From Chrysochromulina tobinii (lineage: Eukaryota; Haptophyta; Prymnesiales; Chrysochromulinaceae), in NCBI GenBank assembly GCA_001275005.1, contig JWZX01003363.1, forward strand, positions 1-41,959: a DNA stretch of 41,959 bases, written 5' to 3'. Below, piece by piece: positions 18,003 to 26,463 of the stretch (positions are counted from its first letter, which is position 1; every line of letters starts with the position of its first letter). Under the pieces are notes generated by a model that was not told the origin of the DNA, searched no databases, and worked only from the letters and a program-made list of their open reading frames with translations. A program made the translations under genes and the position numbers.

Positions 18003-19628
18003 TCAGGTTGAAGTCAGATCCGATCTCAATCTCCCAGCAATCTCAATCTCCCAGCGGGCGATGCACTCGCAGCACGTCGCATAGCTCTTCGCGCGATCGA
18101 CGACCACGGATATCGTCCACGAGCGCCGCCGTGCCGGGCCCGACATCCGTGAAGTGTCTCCGACACTCGCTTTGAAGCCGCACTCATCGCACAGGTACAG
18201 GTCGGTGAGGTGCCCGAGCACGCGCGCATCGCTCCGGACCGCACCTTCCAAGCTCTTGGCGTGGAACGTCGCGATCTCCTGACGATCTCCTGCTTGGCCG
18301 CTGAGGAGGCCATCACGTACTATCGCCGTGGCGCGGGCATTGATGTGTGCCGAGCCGCTCGGGGCTCACCACTCCCCATCGAAGACACGTCGGCGCAGCT
18401 CCGGAGTCTTCGTGTCGCGCAGATTGAAGACGAGCGCGCGCACGCGCTAGTTCGAGAAGGCGCTCGCGCCAAGGGGCTCGCGCTCGGCGCCGCCCGGCAC
18501 AGCGCCGGACCGTCGAGCTGCATGCCGATAGCGTACGCCCAAGCGTACGCCGCGGGCAGCTGCTCGCCCGCTCGGTAGCCTCGAGAGGCTTGTGGCCATG
18601 TTGACTGCGAACAAAGGTTCTGTACCCTTTTTCATCCTAACGTTCAACCACGCCCCCCGCGCTCCCTGCGAGCGTACCAGTGCACGGTCGCGTTGCAGTG
18701 CGGTTCGAGCTGTGAGCCCCGGCAGCTCAGGCACGCGTGCCAAGATGGGCGTGGGCTCGCACGCACTTGTTCGACTCACGTCGCCGTGCGTCCCACTCCA
18801 CGCCCAGCGTGACCGAGCAACGACCTCGGGGTGGGCCGTCGCGTTCTCGAGGTGGCGGGAGAGTGCTGGGCTGCCTCGCAGGTCCCAAATCTCGGTCGTC
18901 CACAGAGGTGAGCCTCCCCCCTGCGGCTGCTGGTAAAAGGTCACCGTGTCAATCGGTAGCTGGACCAGCAGCGGCTCACTGTGCAGCGAGAACGCCTGGT
19001 CGCCGGCCAGGCTTGAGAGAGCGAGCGCGCGACGCGAGCGCACCAAGCGCGACGCCACGTTGCCGGTACATGAGCACGGCCGAAGCGAGCCGTCCGAGTC
19101 GAAGGGAGCGCCTGCTTGGCATGCCCCGTACAGCCCCCTGGCGGCTTCGGCGAGCACCAGCTCAATCGTGGCATTCTTGCCAACGTAGGCGTTACGCGCG
19201 CGCCCGAGCGGTGCCCAATTTGGGTAGCGTCGCTCGATGAAGCGTGCCAAACGGCCGACGGCTTCTCGGTCGCTCATTGCCGTCGCTCGGCCCTGCGCCC
19301 TTGCAAGTCGCTGCTCGGCGACAACCGCCGCATGTACGCGGTTGCGCGTCAGCAAAGTGCGGCCCATGGCCCATAGGAGGTCACTGCACCCAGGAGTATA
19401 GTAGAACCATAGGCCGCCGCTGTCGGTTGGACCCCGCCGCGGCCCGCCGACGTGCGTGACAGGAAGGTACACGTTATCGCGTCCCAGGAGCGAAGATGCA
19501 GAGGGTTCACAGGGAAGCTCGCGCAGGTATCCGAGGGCCTGCGGCAAGCGAAATGCCCAAAAGTGCGTGGCCTTGTCGCAGGGCTGAGTCAAGTCGCACG
19601 CGTCGCAGACTTTGGGTAGAAACTGCAT
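18003..19628 (-). CDS. three-exon gene of unknown function with Cys-pair motifs
   Basis: I do not recognise the family. Exon 1 is 19628-18780 (283 residues), ending at a GTGAGT donor; a 175-nt intron ends TTCGCAG. Exon 2 is 18604-18370 and closes at a GTGAGC donor. Exon 3 runs to the stop at 18003. N-terminal CDACDLTQPCDK and C-terminal CDECG ... CCEC could bind zinc. The middle contains DTVTFYQQPQGGGSPLW and WTTEIWDLRG, and two N-glycosylation-type sequons. Exon 2 has a frame ambiguity near 18430-18460. Read directly, with exon 3 starting at 18289, it gives 456 residues with no error. However, the other frame (NLRDTKTPELRRRVFDG) looks more protein-like. That version needs one extra base and exon 3 starting at 18300. 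A 16-nt tandem repeat near 18020-18060 lies in the C-terminus. It is head to head with the lipid kinase, 184 nt between start codons. Confidence 0.55.
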
Positions 19629-19812
19629 TGATCACGCGTGAGCCGAATTATTCAAAAGACGCAAGCAACGGTTGCATGCACACACGCAAGAGACCTCGTT
19701 TTTGACCAAGAGACCTCGTTTGCGACGTGCCCACGAAAACGCGAGAACTTCGATTCGAAGCTCAAGGAAGCTCACACTCATCACACCGCGGCAACTCCGC
19801 CCTACCAACGTG

Positions 19813-22800
19813 ATGGCTGACGAGATGTCCGTGGCTGACGAGATGGCCGACGCGGATCTCGCGCGCCGGTTGCAGGCCGAGGAGGAAGAGATCGCGGCGC
19901 TGCATCGGGCACACCAGGCGGAGCTGCTCGAGGCCTCGGCGGCGTTCGCGCTCGAGCTCGCGGGCACACTGCGAGATCCGTGGGAGGACGCCGACGCGAA
20001 GGCCGAAGACATGAATCCACGCAGCGCGACTCCGACGATCTTGGAAGGCATTCTTGAGAAGAAGCCGGTGAGCGGCATCGGCTTCGTCTTCGAGCGCAAC
20101 CTGAACCTGGGCGGCGGCTGGCGGCACAGGTGTATGCTGCTGCAACGCGACCGAATCGTGTGGCACCACAACACCGAGGACGACGCGGAGCTCACCTACC
20201 AGTCGCTGCAGTTCGACCCGACGATCACAAAGGTGCGCGCGGGCGGCGACTCGGGCGACGACATCGAGCGCTGCCTGACCATCGAGAATGGCGACCAGAC
20301 GCTCGTCATGCGCGCGGCGAGCGAGGGTGAGCGCGACATGTGGCTGCGCGCCGTCGGCCGCATCCTCGAGAAGCTCAAGGCCTCCACCTTCGACGATCTT
20401 GTGCAGCAGGCGGCGCAGCGCCTCGAGACGCAGCCGACGGCGAGTGCGCGCCGGCTGGCGGCGGCGCGCGAAGGCGTTGGGTTGCTCTTGGCGCGCTTCT
20501 ACTCGTCGTGCGCTGTGTCGCCGGCCGCGGCCGAGTCGTTCGTGGAGCCGTGGCACGAGGAGCGCGCCGCCCTCGCCTCGGCGCTCACCGCGTGCCTGCT
20601 CACGCGTCAGGCGGAGGCGTTGATACGTATGGGGGCGTCCGAGCCGCAGGTGCACGGTGCGGCATGGAATGGCATGATGCCACGGGTGACTCTCACGCAG
20701 GAGGAGAAGCGCGAGCTACAGCTCTTCCCGTGGCAGCCCGAGGTGGCGCTCTCGATCGAGCAGGCCACCTGGCTCCTCATGCAGCAGATGAGCCGCGGCG
20801 ATGGCTGCTCGCACGTGGCGGCCTTCTTCGACCACGTGCTTGGGGTCTCCCGACCGTTTGGATACAGCTGCCTGCAGCCCCGCGTGGCGGCCCAGGGGCC
20901 TTTGCAAGGCCAAGGGACTGGGCTCGAGTTTGTAGGCGTGGGCGTGCCACCTGTCACGGGCGAGCTGGCTGCGGGCGCGCCCCCCGAGCCGCCCGTGCGC
21001 TGGGCGCAGTACTGCACCGAGGTGCACTCGACCTTCTTGCGCCGCGTGCTCGAACTCGCGATGCGGCTGCCTGCCGACCTCGCGGCGCTCCTCGAGCCTC
21101 TGTCAGAGCACTACCATGTGCTGCCGACGTCCGTCGAGTGCGGCGCGCCCTCGGTGCTCGCGGCCGGGCGCACGCGCTGCCAGGTGCTCCGGCGCATGCA
21201 CGGCTCGAAGACGAAACCCATCCTGTTCGAGATCATCGCGAGCTGCGAGCTCATCGCGAGCTGCGAGCTCGGCAGCGGCGGCGCGCACGAGGGCGCAGAG
21301 GAGGCGCGCGAGCGCGCCGCGCGCCAGTGGGTCGAGAGCTACTTTGGGCCGGAGACACGGAGCTACGGATTCGGCCCGCCTGTGCAGCTAGCGATGTTTG
21401 GGCCGACTGTCGGGCTCGGGGCGCCAGCGCCCGGATGTCGCGAATCTCGCGGGATCTCGCCTCGGCGGGTGCGGCGCCGGCTGCGCCTCCCGCCGCGGCG
21501 CCCATCGATGCGCCACCAGCCACCGCTCCCGCCCCTACGCCCCTGTGGGGCAAGGGGACCGCCAACGGCATACCGCCAGCTCCACCGCGCCCGAAGCTCC
21601 CGTCCGTACCGGTAGACGTCCCCACAGGTCTTGCGCCAAGGTGGTCGGGTAGCCTTCGAGACGGCACTCGAGACGATGCAGCCGCCGACGCTCGGGCTGG
21701 CACGGTGACCCACTTGTCAGAGGGCGCCGTCGTGAGCGCCATCGGGCCGCCCTCCGCCTACCCGCCCTCGCCCTCGTCGTCTCCGCCTGGCCACGTTCGC
21801 AAGTACTCGTCCGGAAAGGAAGCGGCCTTGGCCGCCATAGCTGCCGCGAGGGCGGGAGAGGCACCGCTGATCGCCCCTCCGATGTTCTTCACCGAAAGCT
21901 ACTCGTCAGGAAAGGAGGCAGCACGCGTCGCTCTGGCTGCCCGTCAGGCGGGCGAGGCGCCTCTCGTCGCGATTCCGTGGGAATGTGGTCCTGTGAATGT
22001 GAATGAGAGCGGCAGGGAATCTGGTCCTTCCACGGACGCTGACTTGGACCAAGTGTTGCCTGAGGCATTGGTGTGTGGCACGGCGGCGCTGCTAGCGTGT
22101 GCAGACGATTGGCGGTGCGCTGCCGAGGTCGCCACCGCCGACGGGCGTGGCGAGGCTGCCGAGGCTGCTGCGGTGGCCAGGGAGGCTGCCGAGGCCAAGC
22201 AGGCGATCGGACTGGAGGCCACGACGCTCGCTTGGCCAGCTGCTCCGGCCGCGTGGGCCGTTGGCGCACCCAATGGTGCACCCCTTTCCATGGACCTCCA
22301 TGCAGCACCCCTGCCCTCGCTGGGGGCCGCGGTGGAAGCGCCCATCGCAGCGCTTGGGGCCGCTGTGGAAGCGCCCATTGCAGCGATTGGGTCCGCTGTG
22401 GAAGCGTCGCTCATCCGCGCCGGAAGCTTCTTCCGAATGCTCACTGACAGTGCAGCTGGTGGCGAGGGTGCTGCGACTGCCGCCCAGGACGGCGCTGAGG
22501 CGAGCGTGTCGACGAACGCGACAGAGGAGGCCGCCGTCGGCAGTGGCATGAGCAGTGGGGACGCCAACCATTCACAACCAACCATTCACAGCCAACCATT
22601 CACAGCTTCCGTCAGCGGCACGAGCAGTAGGGACGCCACGGTCATAGCCGCCGAAGCCAAGCTCGACGCGCTCGTGGCCCTTGTTGCGACGACGACACTA
22701 ACGACGACGCTCGCGGGCGCGGGGTCGCAGGGGGCTATGCAGGAGGAGGCGGAGGCACAGGCCGCTGTACCCCAGGGCTCGCTACAGGCCGCCTTGCCAC

Positions 22801-23576
22801 CTCCACCCCTCGTGCCGACCGTGAGCAGCACGAGAGCGCTCACGGCCACGCCTCAGTCGCGCAGCCAGCAGGCGCGTCATCGACTGGCGAGGGCGGGGTT
22901 GACGGGCGCGCCTGTTCGCTACTTTTTCAAGATGGGCGACGACCTACGGCAGGACCAGGCGACGATGCTGCTGCTGCGAGAGATGAACGCGATCTGGGCC
23001 GACGCGGGCGCGCCGTGCTTCACGTGCACGTACGACATCTTCCCGACGAGAGATCGAACTGGCTTCATCGAAGCGCTGAGCAACGCCATCGCTGTGAAGG
23101 ACGTTGAGTTTTTCACGTACTCGCGCGAGCTGCACGACTCGGCCGTCGGCGCGTTCACCGCCGGCTTCGTCCTTGGACTCGCCGACCGCCACCAGGACAA
23201 CATGCTGCTCTGCGGCCCCAACCGCGAGCTCTTTGCGCACATTGACTTTGGCTACGTGGCGGGCATGCGCCCGTGGTTCGACGCCAACTTGCTCCCCATC
23301 CCAGAGCGCTTCAAGAACTGCCTCACCGCCGCTGGCAAGTGGAGCGCCTTTGTCAACGACATGGGCTTCGCCTTCGCGGTGCTTCAGCAGCGGCGCTCCG
23401 AGCTGTGCACGGTTGCGATGACGCTCTCGGAGCAGCTCGCGACGGTGGGCTATCCTGCGTACATTGAGAAGACGCTCACGTCCAACACCATCGAGAGCGT
23501 GCGCGCGCAGGTCGAGGCCGCGGTCGGCGACATCGCGCGACGCTTCAAGAATCTGCATCACAAGCTGCAGCATTGA
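19813..23576 (+). CDS. PH-domain phosphatidylinositol 3-/4-kinase-like lipid kinase
   Basis: Proposed exons are 19813-21326 and 21428-23576 (101-nt phase-2 intron, GTGGGT donor), giving 1220 residues. An N-terminal Glu/Ala coiled segment is followed by a PH domain at about 75-185 (ILEGILEKK ... RDMWLRAVGRIL), which should bind phosphoinositides. Residues about 200-450 are helical. The block SKTKPILFEIIASCE at about 460-475 matches the start of the PI4K/PI3K N-lobe. After a roughly 500-residue low-complexity insert, the catalytic domain resumes at about 1005 with GDDLRQDQ. The catalytic loop GLADRHQDN (about 1089) and HIDFGYV (about 1107) follow. These are all the expected motifs, so activity is likely. 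Whether it makes PI3P or PI4P is not decidable. Inserts carry internal repeats. If the intron is not real, a one-base frameshift near 21430 is required. Confidence 0.85.
21234..21269 (+). repeat. 18-nt tandem duplication in the lipid kinase gene
   Basis: The unit encoding IASCEL occurs twice in a row, in frame, at the beginning of the insert that splits the kinase N-lobe. Confidence 0.8.
21802..21964 (+). repeat. duplicated coding block in the kinase insert
   Basis: Two successive segments encode YSSGKEAALAAIAAARAGEA and a near copy (YSSGKEAARVALAARQAGEA). They are separated by about 11 residues. This is an in-frame duplication inside the disordered insert. Confidence 0.75.
22318..22412 (+). 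repeat. 33-nt tandem repeat, three copies, in the kinase insert
   Basis: Three in-frame units encode LGAAVEAPIAA, LGAAVEAPIAA and IGSAVEASLI. They are Ala/Val-rich and probably helical. Confidence 0.8.
22564..22606 (+). repeat. 14-nt tandem repeat in the kinase insert
   Basis: Three copies of a unit like AACCATTCACAACC lie in a row. They encode a short Gln/Pro/His/Ser stretch. The unit length is not a multiple of three, so copy-number change would shift the frame. Confidence 0.7.
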
Positions 23577-23891
23577 AGTGATGGGCGGGGTGCGCGCGCT
23601 TGGCCGTTTGGCGTTTGGGGGCCCCACGCAGGCGACCGGCGACAGGGGCGTTCATGACCCTGGCGCCTGGGCGGCGTTTTGATCTTGTCCGCGGCTTCGG
23701 TTTGCTGGCTTTCGTTTGTGGTTTGTAATATTGGTTTACGCTCCCGTGGTGGCTCTCACTCGCGCGTACAGTATGGTCTCGCGATGACTACGGAGGGTAT
23801 CGTCGGTACGCGCTTCACTAATGACTTGTCGCTCACTGAATCCATCAAGTCTGAGCTACGTGTAACGCGCTTTTCTCTCGCCCCATCAAGT
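23577..23891. other. intergenic stretch between convergent genes
   Basis: These are the 3' flanks of the lipid kinase (+) and the ankyrin/RING gene (-). The sequence is T/G-richer than the coding flanks, consistent with 3' untranslated DNA. No gene is seen. Confidence 0.5.
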
Positions 23892-26129
23892 TTACACCAA
23901 CCGTGCCATCACCCAAAGCTGAACTGGCGTGCGACAGAACGGGCAAATCTTCATGTTGGCCGTGCAGCGCTCGCACGCGAGCTGATGGCCGCACGGCACC
24001 GCAAGGTGCGACTTGGGCCCCATCATGCACACGATGCACGTAGTCTGGCCACCGAGGGTCGATTCGGGCGCCTCGTCGTGCACACGGCCGGTGATGTTGC
24101 CCACGTCGGCGAGCGTCAGAGGCCTCTCCGCTTGCATCAAACCTTCAGCCTGTGCTGGGGCCGATGGTGGCGCAGGGTCAGGGTGCAATGAATGCACGGT
24201 AGTCGGACCGCGCTCTCCACGCCCTCCACGCCCTCCACGCCCCCCTCGCCCCCCTCTTCCGCCGCCGCCAGTGCTCAGTGCCACGGCCAGGGCCGCTGCG
24301 ATCTCCGCCTCAACCCTCTCCGCCTCCGCCCTTTCCGCCTCCGCCCTCTCCGCCTCCGCCCTCTCCGCCTCCGCCCTCTCCGCCTCCGCCCTCTCCGCTT
24401 CCACCCTCTCCGCCTCCGCCCTCTCCGCCTCCGCCCTCTCCGCCTCCGCCCTCTTCACCCCCGCCCTCTCTGCCTCCGCTGCTTGCCTAATCACCTCAGC
24501 CTCCTTCACCTCCTCCTGAGCCCTGGCTGCCTGCGTGGCCTCCGCCTTGGCGGCCTTGAGCGCTGCTACCCGTACCGCCGCCTTCTCGGCCTCCTTCGCC
24601 GCTTGCCCAGCCGCCGCGTCCGCGGCTGCGGCGGCGGCCATCTCCGCGTCTGCCGCCTCCGCTACGGCCGCCTCTACCGCAGCGGTTGGCACCACGTCCT
24701 CCTCAGCCTCGGGGGCCTCCGATGCTGGCGCCGCTGCTGCGGATGCTGAGCCTGCGGCAGGCAGCGACTGTGTGACCTCGAGCAGTGACAGCAGTGGCAA
24801 GAAGACGGCGAGCAAGCCGCTCACGAGCGTGCGCCCGTCCACGTGATAGCCGCGGTGGCGCCAGCGCCCGAAAGCGTACGCGCCGAGCAGCACCGCTGGT
24901 CCGGCGAGCATCAAACCCAGCCCGTACATCCAGCAGCCTGCCGGCTCAATCTCCGCCGCGCGCTTGCGACGCAGATTCTGGCCCTCCTGCTTGCGCTTCT
25001 TGTGCAGGTGCTCGCGAATCGCCCTCCTCGCCTCCGCCAACACACCCTCGCTCGCAGCGACCAGGTCCTCATACTGCGCGGCCGCCATGGCCACACGCAG
25101 CGCCTCGTCGGCGGCGGCAGAAGGAGCGGGACCCACGCAGTCCTCGTCGCCAGCCGCCGCCAACACCTCGTTGTCCACCTCGGCGCTGGCACTCGCGGCC
25201 GCGGGCGCACACTCAACCGGCGCTCTCGCCTCGCTCGCGCCTGCCTGCTTGGCTTTGGCTTTCTTGCTCGCTTTCTTCATCTGCGCCTGCAGCTTCTGCG
25301 CCGCCTCCGCCTCCTCCTCAGCCAACAGAGCCGCAGCGGCAAGCTCGGCCGCCCGCTCGGCTGCCGCACGCTCCGCACTTGACACCGGAGCGACCGCAGC
25401 GATGGTCGCAGGTGCGCGGCGCCGGCTGCGCAGGAATCTTGCGATGGCGGGATGGCCTTGGGCCTCTGCGAGATCGAGGGCTGTGAGCCCATCATAGGTT
25501 CGCAAGTCGATGCGTGCGCCAGCATGCACGAGCAGCTTGACTATGTCCATCGAGCCCGCGTCACAAGCGGCGATCAGAGGCGTGACGCCGTTGACGTTGA
25601 TGCCTGCCTTGTCGACAGCGGCGTGGGCGGCAAGAAGCAACTTCACGCAGCCGCCGTCGCCTGCGACGCAGGCGGCGATCAAAGGCGTGGCGCCGATGCG
25701 GTCTGCCTGGTCGACGACAGCGTGGGCGGCGAGCAGCAGCTGCACGCAGCCGCCCTCGCCTTTGCTGCAGGCGACGTACAGAGGCGTGGCGCCGTTGCAG
25801 GCTGCCTGGTTGACGGCGGCGTGGGCGGCGAGCAGCAGCTGCGCGCAGCCGTAGTAGCCTTTGCTGCAGGCGGCGATCAAAGGCGTGATGCCATTGCAGT
25901 CTGCCTGGTCGACGGCGGCGTGGGCGGCGAGTAGCAGCCTCGTGCACCTAGGGTGACCAGTATCACATGCAAGAAGCAGGCAAAGGCTAAGGTGGCCCAC
26001 TCCTGTCACGCTGTCGATGAGGCCCACGGCCTTGGCCTCGTCGCCGCGACGGAGCGCGTCGACGATCGCGTCGGCCGCCGCGAAGCGGCCACTCGCGTCC
26101 ATGTAATAATCCTCCATTTTTGCGCTCAT
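23892..26129 (-). CDS. ankyrin-repeat, two-TM, coiled-coil, RING-finger protein
   Basis: The ATG at 26129 gives 745 residues. Five or six ankyrin repeats at about 45-235 are unusually alike (NGITPLIAACSKGYYGCAQL, NGATPLYVACSKGEGGCVQL), so the array expanded recently. A basic/Ala-rich helical region follows. Two hydrophobic spans lie at about 401-420 (GLMLAGPAVLLGAYAF) and 435-452 (LVSGLLAVFLPLLSLL), predicting a membrane hairpin. Then come a long Glu/Ala/Arg coiled coil with EAERA repeats (about 550-612), an RGG run (about 623-641) and a C-terminal RING of C3HC4 type at about 695-735 (CIVCMMG ... CGHQLACERC ... CPFCRTP). The RING resembles XIAP/MEX/MGRN-type ends and should make this an E3 ubiquitin ligase, with the ankyrins choosing substrates. 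Membrane location is inferred. A GTG three bases upstream is also open, but ATG is preferred. Confidence 0.85.
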   Translation of the reverse strand: MSAKMEDYYMDASGRFAAADAIVDALRRGDEAKAVGLIDSVTGVGHLSLCLLLACDTGHPRCTRLLLAAHAAVDQADCNGITPLIAACSKGYYGCAQLLLAAHAAVNQAACNGATPLYVACSKGEGGCVQLLLAAHAVVDQADRIGATPLIAACVAGDGGCVKLLLAAHAAVDKAGINVNGVTPLIAACDAGSMDIVKLLVHAGARIDLRTYDGLTALDLAEAQGHPAIARFLRSRRRAPATIAAVAPVSSAERAAAERAAELAAAALLAEEEAEAAQKLQAQMKKASKKAKAKQAGASEARAPVECAPAAASASAEVDNEVLAAAGDEDCVGPAPSAAADEALRVAMAAAQYEDLVAASEGVLAEARRAIREHLHKKRKQEGQNLRRKRAAEIEPAGCWMYGLGLMLAGPAVLLGAYAFGRWRHRGYHVDGRTLVSGLLAVFLPLLSLLEVTQSLPAAGSASAAAAPASEAPEAEEDVVPTAAVEAAVAEAADAEMAAAAAADAAAGQAAKEAEKAAVRVAALKAAKAEATQAARAQEEVKEAEVIRQAAEAERAGVKRAEAERAEAERAEAERVEAERAEAERAEAERAEAERAEAERAEAERVEAEIAAALAVALSTGGGGRGGRGGRGGRGGRGERGPTTVHSLHPDPAPPSAPAQAEGLMQAERPLTLADVGNITGRVHDEAPESTLGGQTTCIVCMMGPKSHLAVPCGHQLACERCTANMKICPFCRTPVQLWVMARLV
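24298..24480 (-). repeat. 18-nt coding minisatellite (EAERA units)
   Basis: About ten near-perfect units (plus strand CGCCCTCTCCGCCTCCGC) encode repeated A-E-A-E-R-A on the minus strand, producing a charged single helix or coiled coil. Variant units give EAERV, GVKRA and EAEIA at the array edges. Confidence 0.85.
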
Positions 26130-26463
26130 CACACCTCACGCCGTTCACAGAACGAACTCGAACTTACTTACTTACGACACGCCGCTTTCCGTTATGGAAA
26201 TTCACTTGAAGGCTTGCATGCTCTTATGTGCGGATGGATTGCATACCTTCATGTAGCTGTCCTTCCTCAGCTGTATGAATTATGCGAAAGAGCCGGCGTT
26301 CACGTGGTTCGCAGTCTGGTGCCCGCTGCGTTCCGGCTTGCTGAGCCTTGGCACCATCGACTGGGCGGCGTGACCGCGATACATCTCTGTGTCCCAATTT
26401 GCATGCCTTCATGCGGCTGGTATTCCATGCCCTCATGCAGCTGTGATTCCTCGGCTGTAGTCG
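26130..26463. other. intergenic stretch with imperfect direct repeats
   Basis: This lies between the ankyrin/RING start and the helicase stop, both on the minus strand, so it carries the promoter of the former and the 3' region of the latter. It contains related units at 26241-26274, 26401-26425 and 26426-26458 built on GCATGCCTTCATGCAGCTG-like sequence. No protein-like frame is seen. Confidence 0.55.

Noticed and set aside
20340-21427. Long second-frame reading over the 5' half of the lipid kinase
   Set aside because: It is Arg/Gly/Ala-rich and lacks motifs; the PH domain and N-lobe are in the other frame. Only the part after 21428 in this frame is coding.
24298-24480. Regular 18-nt repeats resembling a CRISPR-like array
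   Set aside because: There are no unique spacers; the repeats are contiguous and encode EAERA in the frame of a real protein.
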